A DNA stretch of 42,617 nt, taken from an uncultured Bacteroidia bacterium. GTDB lineage: Bacteria > Bacteroidota > Bacteroidia > Bacteroidales > Prolixibacteraceae. Below are positions 15,730 to 23,843 of the stretch, piece after piece. The translations under genes were made by a program, and so were the position numbers. Each line of letters starts with the position of its first letter. Position 1 is the stretch's first letter. The notes beneath the pieces were generated by a model, which saw only the letters and a list, made by a program, of their open reading frames with translations, was not told the DNA's origin and did no database searches. The stretch is from contig CAIYPA010000142.1 in the NCBI GenBank assembly GCA_903927965.1, forward strand, positions 1 through 42,617. Direction: 5' to 3'.

Positions 15730-17217
15730 TTAATTAATCGATTGTTTTTGTAAAAAGTTATTCATGTTCTCGGCTGCCCTTCTTCCATCGCCCATTGCAA
15801 GGATTACCGTAGCACCACCCCTTACGATATCACCTCCTGCAAACATCTCTGATATAGAGGATTGCATTTTATCTTCATCGACAACGATGGTTCCCCAACG
15901 TGTAATTTTAAGATCCGGGAGACAAGTTGGGACAAGTGGGTTTGGCGATACACCAACAGCTACGACAACCAGATCGACATCGAGTTCAAATTCGGAACCT
16001 TCGATCGGCATCGGACGGCGGCGGCCTGAAGCATCCGGTTCGCCAAGTCCCATCCGGTTTAACCGCATCCCTTTTACACGCCCTTTGGCATCGGCATAAT
16101 ATTCGAGCGGATTGCAAAGCATCATAAACTCAACGCCTTCCTCCTTGGCGTGTTTTACCTCTTCAATACGGGCAGGCATCTCTTCCTCCGAACGGCGATA
16201 AATAATCATTGCACGGTCGGCACCCAACCGCAAAGCAGTCCTAACCGAATCCATGGCGGTATTTCCACCACCAATAACGGCGACGTTTTTCCCCTTTAAT
16301 ACCGGTGTATCCGTAGCATCGGTTGCTGCGCCCATCAGGTTCACACGGGTCAGGTATTCGTTGGATGAAAGGATACCATTGCTATTTTCGCCTGGAATAT
16401 CCATGAAACGTGGAAGTCCGGCTCCACTGCCAATGAAAAATCCTTTATAACCCTCCTCTTTTAGGTCATCAAAAGAGGATGTCCTTCCTACGATATAATT
16501 GGTCTCAAATTTGACACCCATCTTTTTAAGGTTGTCCAATTCAAAATCGACAATCGAATTTGGAAGGCGGAATTCGGGGATACCATATTTTAATACGCCA
16601 CCAATTTCGTGCAATGCCTCAAACACAGTCACATCGTATCCGTATTTGACCATATCGCCGGCAAACGAAAGGGATGCGGGGCCTGAACCGACTGTTGCGA
16701 CTTTGATCCCATTGGGTTTTGCCGTTTCAGGGATATTGCTTGTCCCGGAATCGCGTTCAAAATCAGCTGCAAACCGCTCAAGGTGACCGATGGCCACCGA
16801 GTTTTTGGACATTTTTTCGACATAAAAGCACTTTGCCTCGCATTGTTTTTCCTGTGGGCAGACACGGCCACAAACTGCGGGCAACGCATTTGTCTCCTTT
16901 AAAGTGGCTGCGGCCTTGAGGATTTCCCCTTTTTCGATGTATTTTACAAATTTGGGGATATTGATGCTTACAGGGCATCCTTCAATACATGTGGGATTTG
17001 CACAGTCCATGCAACGGGTGGCTTCTTTCTGTGCCTGCTCAAGCTGGAGGCCCATGTTCACTTCGCGGTCCTGATATTTCACCCTGATTTCGGGTGCCAA
17101 CTCTGGCATATGGACCCTTTCGATCAATGCCCTGTCCTTATTTTTCGTTTTGGAACGCAATTCAGCCCTCCACTCCTGGTTTCTTTCCTCTTTGAGGTAT
17201 TCGGGGTTTAATGACAT
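15730..17217 (-). CDS. nfnB: NfnB: NADPH-dependent ferredoxin oxidoreductase large subunit (GltD-like)
   Basis: The 495-residue protein is a GltD-family flavoprotein. Eight cysteines for two [4Fe-4S] clusters are at C69, C72, C77, C81 and C116, C120, C126, C130. An FAD-binding loop VGSGPASLSFAGD and an NADP-binding loop VIGGGNTAMDSVRTALR follow. Taken alone it could be annotated as a glutamate synthase small subunit, but no large GltB subunit is nearby, while an NfnA-type partner lies 11 bp upstream; together they fit the electron-bifurcating NADH-dependent reduced ferredoxin:NADP oxidoreductase. That complex links NADH, NADPH and ferredoxin pools in anaerobes. The N-terminal extension of about 50 residues before the first cluster is usual for the family. 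Confidence 0.9.
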   Translation of the reverse strand: MSLNPEYLKEERNQEWRAELRSKTKNKDRALIERVHMPELAPEIRVKYQDREVNMGLQLEQAQKEATRCMDCANPTCIEGCPVSINIPKFVKYIEKGEILKAAATLKETNALPAVCGRVCPQEKQCEAKCFYVEKMSKNSVAIGHLERFAADFERDSGTSNIPETAKPNGIKVATVGSGPASLSFAGDMVKYGYDVTVFEALHEIGGVLKYGIPEFRLPNSIVDFELDNLKKMGVKFETNYIVGRTSSFDDLKEEGYKGFFIGSGAGLPRFMDIPGENSNGILSSNEYLTRVNLMGAATDATDTPVLKGKNVAVIGGGNTAMDSVRTALRLGADRAMIIYRRSEEEMPARIEEVKHAKEEGVEFMMLCNPLEYYADAKGRVKGMRLNRMGLGEPDASGRRRPMPIEGSEFELDVDLVVVAVGVSPNPLVPTCLPDLKITRWGTIVVDEDKMQSSISEMFAGGDIVRGGATVILAMGDGRRAAENMNNFLQKQSIN

Positions 17218-17228
17218 GTCCCTTAATA

Positions 17229-18053
17229 TTATAGCTTTAATAAATAACGTTCGTTCGCTTGTTTCTCTTCCTGGGAATATCCGCCCAACCTCATCAGCAT
17301 TTCGTCAAAATCAACCTGATGGGCATCGAATTCAGGGCCGTCAACACAGGTGAACCTGGTTTTGCCGCCAACCGAAACCCGACATGCGCCGCACATTCCG
17401 GTACCGTCAACCATGATCGAGTTAAGACTTGCCTGGGTAGGGATGGCATATTTCTTTGTGAGAAGTGATGCGAATTTCATCATGATCGCAGGGCCAATGA
17501 CGATGCACTCGTCAATTTTTTCGCGTTGGATGATTTCTTCCATGCCCAAGGTTACCAAACCTTTCCTGCCATAGGAACCATCATCTGTCATCACCACAAC
17601 TTCATCCGACCATTTGCGCATCTCATCTTCAAGGATAATCAGGTCCTGGTTTCTGGCGGCAATGACAGTGATCACGCGGTTTCCAGCTTGTTTGAAAGCT
17701 TCCACGATGGGTAAAAGAGGCGCTACCCCAACACCACCTCCAGCGGCCAGAACGGTGCCAATTTTTGAAATATGAGTTGGCTTTCCAAGCGGGCCAACCA
17801 GGTCGGTAATCGAATCGCCAACCTCAAGGGCAACTAATTTTGATGAGCTGACGCCCATAATCTGAACAACAAGGGTGATCGTTCCTTTAACAGGATCGGC
17901 ACCTGCAATGGTAAGGGGAAACCGTTCCCCGTCTTCGCCAACACGTAAAATGACGAAGTTGCCCGGTTTTCTCGATTTGGCAATCAGCGGATTTTCAACA
18001 ACCAGCTTGACAACCTTGTCTGAAAAATACTCTTTCTCGATGATCTTATTCAT
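17229..18053 (-). CDS. nfnA: NfnA: FAD/NAD and [2Fe-2S] subunit (sulfide dehydrogenase/PyrK-like)
   Basis: The 274-residue protein is of the ferredoxin-NADP reductase fold: FAD site ERFPLTIAGADP, NAD site VLAAGGGVGVAPLLPIVEA, and a C-terminal [2Fe-2S] site with C221, C224 and C236 (GMCGACRVSVGG, FTCVDGP) plus an upstream Asp known to complete the cluster in NfnA. It accepts or delivers electrons from NADH at the site of bifurcation. It is the first gene of nfnA-nfnB-DHOD-like, with an 11-bp gap to nfnB. PyrK has a similar fold, but the partner gene and length fit NfnA. The 340-bp upstream gap also serves the divergent SUI1-like gene. Confidence 0.9.
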   Translation of the reverse strand: MNKIIEKEYFSDKVVKLVVENPLIAKSRKPGNFVILRVGEDGERFPLTIAGADPVKGTITLVVQIMGVSSSKLVALEVGDSITDLVGPLGKPTHISKIGTVLAAGGGVGVAPLLPIVEAFKQAGNRVITVIAARNQDLIILEDEMRKWSDEVVVMTDDGSYGRKGLVTLGMEEIIQREKIDECIVIGPAIMMKFASLLTKKYAIPTQASLNSIMVDGTGMCGACRVSVGGKTRFTCVDGPEFDAHQVDFDEMLMRLGGYSQEEKQANERYLLKL

Positions 18054-18304
18054 GAAAAGGGAAATTATATTATTGAATTTTAATTATTAATGTCTTGAAT
18101 ATAAGGTATTTGAAAAAATGAATCTGTCCGCCGACTGATTTTCTCTTTATAATCTTTACCTGTCTTTTTCTGAGGCGCAAAATTGCGAAAATTAATGGTT
18201 TGGAAATCAAAAATTAGGAAGGAATTTTGGCCAAATCGGTATTTAACTGTTGTTAACACGCTAATTTAGACTGAAAATGTATAAGATTGGTTAATTTTAA
18301 ATTC

Positions 18305-18312
18305 TAAATTTG
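18305..18312 (+). promoter_or_regulatory. -7 promoter element of the SUI1-like gene
   Basis: TAAATTTG matches TAnnTTTG, about 80 nt upstream of the ATG. A TTG at 18287-18289 is only 15 nt upstream. The rest of 18054-18393 is AT-rich, with a short palindrome CGCAA-AA-TTGCG at 18176-18187. Confidence 0.4.
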
Positions 18313-18393
18313 GTCCATCAAAAATGATAGATTTTTCAAATTGCTTTTTAGTGATTGTATATCATTGAATATTAAATATATAAATAAATTTAT

Positions 18394-18747
18394 ATGGCAA
18401 ATCTGCAAAACAGGAAATCTCGTGACGGGGTTGTTTATTCAACGGCTGACAATTTTGAGTACATTTTTCAGCCAACAGATGAGGACCAGGAAACGTTGAA
18501 GCCTTCGCAGCAAAACCTAAGGGTGATGTTGGACAAGAAGCAGCGGGCAGGAAAAAAAGTCACATTGGTCACCGGGTTTATTGGCACAGAAGATGACCTT
18601 AAAGAGTTGGGGAAGAAGATCAAAACGAAGTGTGGGGTCGGTGGCACGGTCAAAGATGGCGAGATCATGATCCAGGGCGATTTCCGCGACCGGGTGATGG
18701 AACTGTTATTGGCGGACGGGTACAAGGCGAAGAAGGCGGGGGGATGA
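18394..18747 (+). CDS. SUI1/eIF1-like translation factor (YciH family)
   Basis: The 117-residue protein has a disordered N-terminus (about 45 residues) and a SUI1 fold: VMLDKKQRAGKKVTLVTGF, then LKELGKKIKTKCGVGGTVKD and GEIMIQGDFRDRVMELLL. The KTKCGVGGTVKDGEI block is diagnostic. Bacterial members bind the small ribosomal subunit and are thought to police start-codon choice. It is a single-gene unit. Its stop codon runs straight into a tract of GAATTAA-like repeats. Confidence 0.93.
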   Translation: MANLQNRKSRDGVVYSTADNFEYIFQPTDEDQETLKPSQQNLRVMLDKKQRAGKKVTLVTGFIGTEDDLKELGKKIKTKCGVGGTVKDGEIMIQGDFRDRVMELLLADGYKAKKAGG

Positions 18748-18970
18748 ATTAAGGAAAGAATTAAGAATGAATTAATGAAGAATTAAAATATAATTTTTAC
18801 TGTTGTCCTTTTAGTTTACGCTGTTTCAAATGTACAAGTTATAAACTTCCATTTGATAAAATTAACAATAACGGCTTGCTTCTCGATAATATAGCCAAAC
18901 ACGTTTGCAATTTTGCCGATGAATACTGACAGAATTTTAAAACTTTGTGGCGCAATCCACAACTGGTTTA

Positions 18971-19030
18971 GGCAACGGATGAATTCCGTTCTTACAATAG
19001 GGTACGTGCCTCGTGGTGATGGTGCAAAAC
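18971..19030 (+). repeat. AACGGA-hairpin dispersed repeat, copy 1
   Basis: Contains the hairpin AACGGA-TGAAT-TCCGTT, then TTACAATAGGGTACGTGCC and GATGGTGCAAAA. The same order of blocks is found inverted at 40795-40852 (AACGGAATGAATTCCGTTG, TTACAAAATGGGTCGTGC, GATGGCACTGCAAAA). Confidence 0.7.
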
Positions 19031-19151
19031 AATATCGTTAGTACAATTTTAATTTTGAAATCTCTTCCTTCTTAAATTTTCATTACGAATCAAACAACTG
19101 TATGTTAAGTTGTTGGAACTAAATTATTTTGGAAGATTTCCCTCTATGAAA

Positions 19152-19365
19152 TGTCATTGCGTACGAGCCTATTGATTTTTAATAGTTTGCAATATCGAAA
19201 TGCGAGGTGCCCTGTCCCGAGAGTTTACGATTCGGGAGGCAATCCCATATTTGAAGGACCTTCCAGAACCTTGTTTTTTGGATAGTGCTTCTTAGTTTGG
19301 GATTGCTTTGGAGTGCAAATGATTACGTTTCAAATTTAGATTGCGCCGCACTCCGCGCAATGACA
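19152..19365. repeat. 214-bp element with 10-bp terminal inverted repeats
   Basis: TGTCATTGCG at 19152-19161 and CGCAATGACA at 19356-19365 are perfect inverted ends. Inside, GGCAATCCCA (about 19238) and TGGGATTGC (about 19299) form a second inverted pair. No coding frame is kept. It looks like a decayed MITE-like or long hairpin element. Confidence 0.55.
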
Positions 19366-19457
19366 AGTCACAAGGGTGAAAGTGCTGTAATGTTTTTTGT
19401 ATTCTTCCCAAACTATTATACCACTAAAAAGGTTTCAAAATAGTATTACGCATTAAC

Positions 19458-19496
19458 CACCCCGGCTTCGCCACCCCTCCAACGAGGGGAATTCCA
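19458..19496. repeat. CCCCTC...GAGGGG hairpin repeat
   Basis: CCCCTC (19474-19479) and GAGGGG (19484-19489) flank a 4-nt loop, preceded by ACCCCGGCTTCGCCAC. I recognise this kind of sequence as a frequent intergenic repeat in this phylum; a related one lies at 37741-37770. Confidence 0.5.
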
Positions 19497-19784
19497 GAAG
19501 GTGATTGTTGTTCTGAATAATAAGATTAAGCTTGATAATTAGCCCTTTAATTTTAATTGAACCAACATAGAAACCTTCTGATTTTGTTAATCTGTACAGA
19601 AAAATGATGATGTGAAGTAGATTCACCGGAACACTGCATACTAAAAGTTATTTATCCAACAAGAGAGCTGACATAAGGGCATGTCCCTACCTGTCCCACA
19701 ATGGCTGATTGCCATAAATTTCGAAATGGCAGAATGTTTATTTTATCCTAGCGTTTGTGACAACATTTCAGATTTTCAGTCAAT

Positions 19785-19856
19785 TGCAAGTTGCCAACCG
19801 CAAGTTGCCCATTCTCTGTTTCCAGCTGCCAGAAACCAGCCGCCAGTTGCCAGCTT
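19785..19856. repeat. Seven-bp periodic repeats (GCCAGTT-like) at the smr stop
   Basis: Heptamers such as GCAAGTT, GCCAACC, GCAAGTT, then CCAGCCG, CCAGTTG, CCAGCTT run with a 7-bp period up to the stop codon of the Smr gene. Related tracts are at 22053-22084 and 37943-37966. Confidence 0.6.
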
Positions 19857-20916
19857 ACTTCCTGATCATCACCATCGTGGCACCGTACCCATATTCACGG
19901 AACGAGGCATCCTGAAAATTGTATTTGGCGTATTTGTGCTGCAGTTCGCGGCGAAGTTCGTTTTTGAGGGTGCCGTTTCCGACGCCATGGATAAACACGA
20001 TCTTTTTCACATCCGATTTGATCGCTTTGGCCATCTCCTCATGGAATTTGTCCATCTGGACTTTCACCATTTCGGCATTAGAAAGGTTGGTAAAATTGTC
20101 CAAAAGCTCGTGGATATGCAGGTCGATTTCAACCATCTCGGAATTGGGTAGAACAATTTCCTGATCCTTTTTCTTTGGTTCTTTCAAATCAGCTGCTTTC
20201 TGGAAATCCTGCTTGCTAAGTTTTTCCATTTCAACTTTTAGCAGGTTTTCGTTCAACTGGAACAGCATGACAGGTTCCTTGAACAATTTTGTAGTCACAA
20301 AAGCATTTTGCTTGTAAAACCTGACAGCCGATATGGTGACTTCTTTCTGGAAAAACGGGTCCAACTGTTTGGTTCGCTTTCTGAAATTCAGGAGCTGAAA
20401 GCAGTAAACCGGTAAATCTGCGATCATTTCCGGTTTGATCAACCCAAGATAGACTTTTGTATTTGGGCTCATTGAACCTGCAACTACCGTTTCGTAATTG
20501 TATTTGGTCTTTTGGGCGAACCTGTAAAGAAGGGTGTCGTTGCAATTGTTGATCAGGTACATCGAAATATTCCCGGTCGGCGGATTGCCCGGAACCTCGG
20601 GAACAAGGGCAAAAAGCACCTGCAACTCCTCCTTGGCAGGATTCTGGTTCTTATCCGAAAACCAAGGTTCTTCAGGTTTTAAAGGTTTCTTTTCCTGGGC
20701 AGCAGTCGGTTTTGGAGCCGCAACTGGAGTGGGCCTCTTTCCGCTTTTCTCATAATCGTCATGGGTGCTGATCACAATCAGGTTGTTAATCCTGGTCGGA
20801 ACTTCGAACCCGTTGTCGGTCTCAACGTTGACCATCTCTTTGTTGATTACCGAAGTGATGCGTCCACCACCTACGTCGTTGAGAAACCTAACTTTGTCTC
20901 CAATTCTTAATTCCAT
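19855..20916 (-). CDS. DUF2027 protein with C-terminal Smr domain
   Basis: The 353-residue protein has a small KOW/SH3-like start (GDKVRFLNDVGGGRITSVIN, to about residue 50), a Pro/Lys-rich linker, a DUF2027 beta domain in the middle (about 95-240) and an Smr domain at about 262-353 with DLHIHEL (265-271) and IHGVGNGTLKNELR (from 309). Smr domains in MutS2 and stand-alone proteins cut or bind RNA or branched DNA, often linked to ribosome rescue. The usual DLHG is DLHI here, while HGxGxG is kept. It starts 36 bp after metF on the same strand. DUF2027-Smr proteins seem to be confined to Bacteroidota. Confidence 0.88.
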   Translation of the reverse strand: MELRIGDKVRFLNDVGGGRITSVINKEMVNVETDNGFEVPTRINNLIVISTHDDYEKSGKRPTPVAAPKPTAAQEKKPLKPEEPWFSDKNQNPAKEELQVLFALVPEVPGNPPTGNISMYLINNCNDTLLYRFAQKTKYNYETVVAGSMSPNTKVYLGLIKPEMIADLPVYCFQLLNFRKRTKQLDPFFQKEVTISAVRFYKQNAFVTTKLFKEPVMLFQLNENLLKVEMEKLSKQDFQKAADLKEPKKKDQEIVLPNSEMVEIDLHIHELLDNFTNLSNAEMVKVQMDKFHEEMAKAIKSDVKKIVFIHGVGNGTLKNELRRELQHKYAKYNFQDASFREYGYGATMVMIRK

Positions 20917-20952
20917 GATTAACAGATTGTTATAAAGTATATTTGTTTTTAA

Positions 20953-21909
20953 TTAAAAAACTGCTTTTGCAATTTGCCGGGTATTGTCGGTTATTCCATA
21001 GGTATAGATATGGAGGCACGGAACTTTATTCGCAATCAGGTCGCGTGATTGCTGGATGGCCCATTCTGTTCCAACTATTTTTGCTTCGTCGTTGGTTTTG
21101 CATTTACGGACTTCCTTCGCAAATTCTTCCGGGATATCGATGCTGAAGAGTTTGGGAAGTACTGTAATTTGGTTCATCATTGCCAAAGGTTTGATTCCCG
21201 GAATGATAGGCACCGTAATCCCAAATGAACGGCAACGTTCTACAAAGTTGTAGTATTTCTGGTTGTCGAAAAACATTTGTGTCACGACGTAATCTGCACC
21301 GGCATCCACCTTTTCCTTGAGGTGAACCAGGTCAATGTCGAGGTTGGGCGATTCAAAATGTTTTTCGGGATAGCCGGCCACACCGATGCAAAAGTCAAGG
21401 GGTGCATTATTTTTTATATCCGGATCGAGGTACTTCCCTTGTTTCAGGTTAACAACCTGATCGACAAGTTCTTTTGCATGTGAATGTCCACCTCGCTCAT
21501 CGGGGGTGAAAGTAGTTTCAAATTTAAGTCCATCGCCCCTAAGTGCCAGAATATTGTTGATCCCTAAAAAGTTTAGGTCGATCAATACATTTTCTGTTTC
21601 TTCCCTAGAAAAACCGCCACAAACAATATGTGGCACGACAGGAATATTGTAAGCGTTTTGTATAGCCGCGGCAATTGCTACTGTTCCAGGGCGTTTACGG
21701 ACAATCCGTTTTTGCATCAATCCATTTGGCAGTTCACGGAACTCCACTTCATCGCGATGTGTTGTGATGTTGATGTATTGTGGCTTATATTCAATCAGCT
21801 CATCTATGGTACGATATAACTTATCGGCTTTTTGGCCCTTTAAGGGAGGCAGCAATTCGAATGAGAAAACTGTGTTCCCTGATTTTTGGATGATATCAAT
21901 AACCTTCAT
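20953..21909 (-). CDS. metF: Methylenetetrahydrofolate reductase
   Basis: The 318-residue FAD-dependent TIM-barrel enzyme makes 5-methyl-THF for methionine synthesis. Recognisable blocks are FSFELLPPLKG at the start (substrate Glu), YINITTHRDE, PHIVCGGFSREETENVL, NNILALRGDG, FCIGVAGYPEKH and VTQMFFDNQKYYNFVERC. Length is near the bacterial norm (about 300). No SAM-type riboswitch is seen in the 204-bp upstream gap, which holds a promoter element and heptamer repeats. It precedes the Smr gene closely and the two may be co-transcribed. Confidence 0.96.
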   Translation of the reverse strand: MKVIDIIQKSGNTVFSFELLPPLKGQKADKLYRTIDELIEYKPQYINITTHRDEVEFRELPNGLMQKRIVRKRPGTVAIAAAIQNAYNIPVVPHIVCGGFSREETENVLIDLNFLGINNILALRGDGLKFETTFTPDERGGHSHAKELVDQVVNLKQGKYLDPDIKNNAPLDFCIGVAGYPEKHFESPNLDIDLVHLKEKVDAGADYVVTQMFFDNQKYYNFVERCRSFGITVPIIPGIKPLAMMNQITVLPKLFSIDIPEEFAKEVRKCKTNDEAKIVGTEWAIQQSRDLIANKVPCLHIYTYGITDNTRQIAKAVF

Positions 21910-21937
21910 TGTCTTTTAATCTTGTAATGTAATCGTG

Positions 21938-21945
21938 CAAAGATA
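21938..21945 (-). promoter_or_regulatory. -7 promoter element of metF
   Basis: TATCTTTG on the minus strand is an exact TAnnTTTG match, 28 nt upstream of the metF ATG. Confidence 0.5.
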
Positions 21946-22052
21946 GTTCGTTTTGAATTGGATTCAGGATAGTGCGCTGATTTTAGGAACGAACGTATCA
22001 TTTACAATATTTATTATTCAGCATTAATTGCAGTTTTCTATTTTGAAGGAGA

Positions 22053-22084
22053 GCCAGTTGCCAGTTGCCAATAGCCAGTAGCAA
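22053..22084. repeat. GCCAGTT heptamer tract
   Basis: CCAGTTG, CCAGTTG, CCAATAG, CCAGTAG in strict 7-bp register, in the gap between the polyprenyl synthase stop and metF. Confidence 0.75.
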
Positions 22085-22113
22085 ATACTAACATCAAAAG
22101 ATTAGATTTGATG

Positions 22114-23097
22114 CTACCTGATCCGTTTCATCACTTCTCCAGCAAATGAAACAAGGGTATTCTTTTTTTCGGCAGGCAATCCTATTTTGTCAAGTGCAAC
22201 AAGGGCATTGTCGTGATAATGCAACATTAAGTTTTGTGCAGCTTCGCTTACCCCTGTTTCATTGTAAATCTCTGTAATAGCTGCAATCTTTTGCTGAGGA
22301 TCGTAATCTGACTGCATCAACCATTGGTTCATCAGTTCCAGGTTTATTGGATCACACGCTTCCATTGCCTTTAACAAGAGAAACGTCTTTTTGTTGGAAC
22401 AAATATCTCCCCCCTTCTTTTTCCCAAAGACACTGGGATCACCAAAAACATCGAGCCAATCGTCCTGTAATTGAAATGCAAGCCCAACATTGAGGCCGTA
22501 TTCGTAAAACAGGTTGGCATCTTCAAGGGGCGCATAGGCAAGCAAGGCGCCAAGTTTGAGACTGGCTGCAATGAGAACAGCAGTTTTCAACCTGATCATT
22601 TCCAGGTATTCCTCTACAGTCACATTGTCACGGGTTTCAAAATCCATGTCGTATTGTTGTCCTTCACAAACTTCGATGGCCGTTTCCGCAAAGAGAGGGA
22701 GCAACATGGCAAGTTGGGTGTTATTCCCATTGGCAAAGTATTTGAATGCGAGGATTGACATCGCATCGCCACTGAGTATGGCCACATTTTCGCTGTATTT
22801 TTTATGGACAGTTGGCTGGTTGCGCCTTACATCCGCTTTGTCCATGATATCATCGTGAAGGAGCGTGAAATTATGGAAGATCTCGATTGCCATTGCTGCT
22901 GGCAAAATCGGTTCAATTGAATTAGTAAACAATGATGCAGCATGTAAGAGCAGCGCCGGGCGGATCCGTTTCCCTCCAATCTTCAAAGAATAAGTAATCG
23001 GTTCATACAGATGGTGAGGGACAGTCAGACCAATTGACTTTATTTCTTCACGAAAAGCGTTTTCAAAATAATTAACTAAGCTTTCTAAGTCATTCAT
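22114..23097 (-). CDS. Polyprenyl diphosphate synthase (short-chain, likely C15-C20)
   Basis: The 327-residue all-helical enzyme condenses isopentenyl diphosphate with allylic diphosphates. It has GGKRIRPALL (41-50), the first Asp-rich motif DDIMD (82-86) and the second FQLQDDWLDVFGD. The first motif is the short DDxxD form; residue F77, five before it, is bulky and favours a short product such as geranylgeranyl diphosphate, by analogy with the chain-length rule for this family. The ATG at 23095-23097 gives the expected length; an upstream alternative adds an unlikely extension next to the terminator of the preceding gene. It stands a few genes downstream of dxs on the same strand but behind a terminator. 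Confidence 0.93.
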   Translation of the reverse strand: MNDLESLVNYFENAFREEIKSIGLTVPHHLYEPITYSLKIGGKRIRPALLLHAASLFTNSIEPILPAAMAIEIFHNFTLLHDDIMDKADVRRNQPTVHKKYSENVAILSGDAMSILAFKYFANGNNTQLAMLLPLFAETAIEVCEGQQYDMDFETRDNVTVEEYLEMIRLKTAVLIAASLKLGALLAYAPLEDANLFYEYGLNVGLAFQLQDDWLDVFGDPSVFGKKKGGDICSNKKTFLLLKAMEACDPINLELMNQWLMQSDYDPQQKIAAITEIYNETGVSEAAQNLMLHYHDNALVALDKIGLPAEKKNTLVSFAGEVMKRIR

Positions 23098-23133
23098 TAT
23101 GAAACAATTTAAAACTTGAAAAAAGGCCAATAT

Positions 23134-23171
23134 AAAAAGAGCTGAAAAGGGACCACCTGTTCAGCTCTTTT
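23134..23171 (-). terminator. Terminator of the rpmF-bactofilin unit
   Basis: AAAAGAGCTGAA and TTCAGCTCTTTT (23135-23146 and 23160-23171) pair over 12 bp with a 13-nt loop; on the minus strand a TTTTTATA tract follows. Confidence 0.8.
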
Positions 23172-23201
23172 CATAAAGCGTTGTGATTATTGTTTACCCG
23201 A

Positions 23202-23591
23202 TCAGGAAGTAATCTTTTCCTTACCGGTGATCAGTTTCTCGTTACCGCTCATTTTACAGTTTCCTGTAAAACGTGCACCTGGTTCAACTGAAAATTTCCC
23301 CATGATCAAATCGCCTGTGATATTAGCAGTCGCTTTCAAGGATAACAGTTCAATAGCAGTGATTTCGCCTTCAACATAACCCAGGACTTCAACGTTGCGT
23401 GCATAGATTTTTCCTTTTATTTTAGCATCAGGACCAATAACTACACGCCCTTTACAGTTCAGGTAACCTTCAAGAGTCCCATCTAACCGAATATCACCAT
23501 CAGACTCGATATTACCGATAATCTTCGTATCCTGGGCAAAAGTGTTTAACGCTTTTACCTCATTAATGACTGGTTTCGACATTTCTAACAT
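23202..23591 (-). CDS. Bactofilin (polymer-forming cytoskeletal protein)
   Basis: The 129-residue protein is a bactofilin: a short N-terminal tail, a right-handed beta-helix core with the periodic pattern TKIIGNIESDGDIRLDG, CKGRVVIGPDAKIKGKIYA and VEVLGYVEGEITA, and a polar tail ending GKEKITS. Bactofilins form non-polar filaments at the membrane that position cell-wall enzymes. There is no membrane helix. It lies 49 bp downstream of rpmF and before a strong terminator, so it probably shares the DUF177-rpmF transcript. A second in-frame ATG three codons later is equally possible. Confidence 0.93.
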   Translation of the reverse strand: MLEMSKPVINEVKALNTFAQDTKIIGNIESDGDIRLDGTLEGYLNCKGRVVIGPDAKIKGKIYARNVEVLGYVEGEITAIELLSLKATANITGDLIMGKFSVEPGARFTGNCKMSGNEKLITGKEKITS

Positions 23592-23640
23592 TTTTATGAT
23601 TTACTGTTAAACAACAATAAACAACGAAAATAAAGCTAAA

Positions 23641-23826
23641 TTAGACTGCTTCGCTCTTTTCGATTGCAAGTTTTCCCCTGTAATAACCGCAGTCCTGGCA
23701 TACCGTATGATATTTGACTGTTGCGCCGCAATTTGAGCAGGTAGCTAAAGTTGCAGGAACTGCCTTATCATGGGTTCTGCGCTTATCTCTTCTTGTCTTT
23801 GAATGTTTGTGCTTTGGATGTGCCAT
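23641..23826 (-). CDS. rpmF: 50S ribosomal protein L32
   Basis: The 61-residue protein starts MAHPKHKHSKTRRDKRRTH and has the zinc-ribbon form of L32 with two CxxC pairs (TCSNCGATV and VCQDCGYY). It belongs to the large ribosomal subunit. It follows the DUF177 gene by 17 bp, the near-universal yceD-rpmF pairing. Confidence 0.97.
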   Translation of the reverse strand: MAHPKHKHSKTRRDKRRTHDKAVPATLATCSNCGATVKYHTVCQDCGYYRGKLAIEKSEAV

Positions 23827-23843
23827 CTTAAATGTTCTTTATT

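Larger units (their letters stand above)
18748..19854. other. 1.1 kb gene-free stretch with several decayed repeats
   Basis: No supportable gene lies here. It begins with GAATTAA-type short repeats after the SUI1 stop (18748-18787). Three dispersed-repeat pieces (18971-19030, 19152-19365, 19458-19496) and a heptamer tract (19785-19856) are listed apart. A frame of about 50 codons without stop (about 18760-18920, plus) has no start codon and no recognisable similarity. Confidence 0.7.

Noticed and set aside
15730-17217. Calling the GltD-like protein glutamate synthase small subunit
   Set aside because: No GltB gene is adjacent, and an NfnA-type partner is directly upstream.
18760-18920. About 50 open codons after the SUI1-like gene
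   Set aside because: No start codon or known motif, and the 5' end is simple repeat.
18748-19854. Searching the gap for tRNA, tmRNA, RNase P or SRP RNA
   Set aside because: No T-loop-like GTTCGAATCC, CCA end or other conserved core was found by eye; only repeats were seen.
19681-20151. 156-codon plus-strand frame
   Set aside because: Most of it is antisense to the well-supported Smr gene; the rest is repeat sequence.
21910-22113. Possible SAM riboswitch before metF
   Set aside because: The 28-nt leader after the promoter element is too short, and no SAM-I or SAM-II core pattern is visible.
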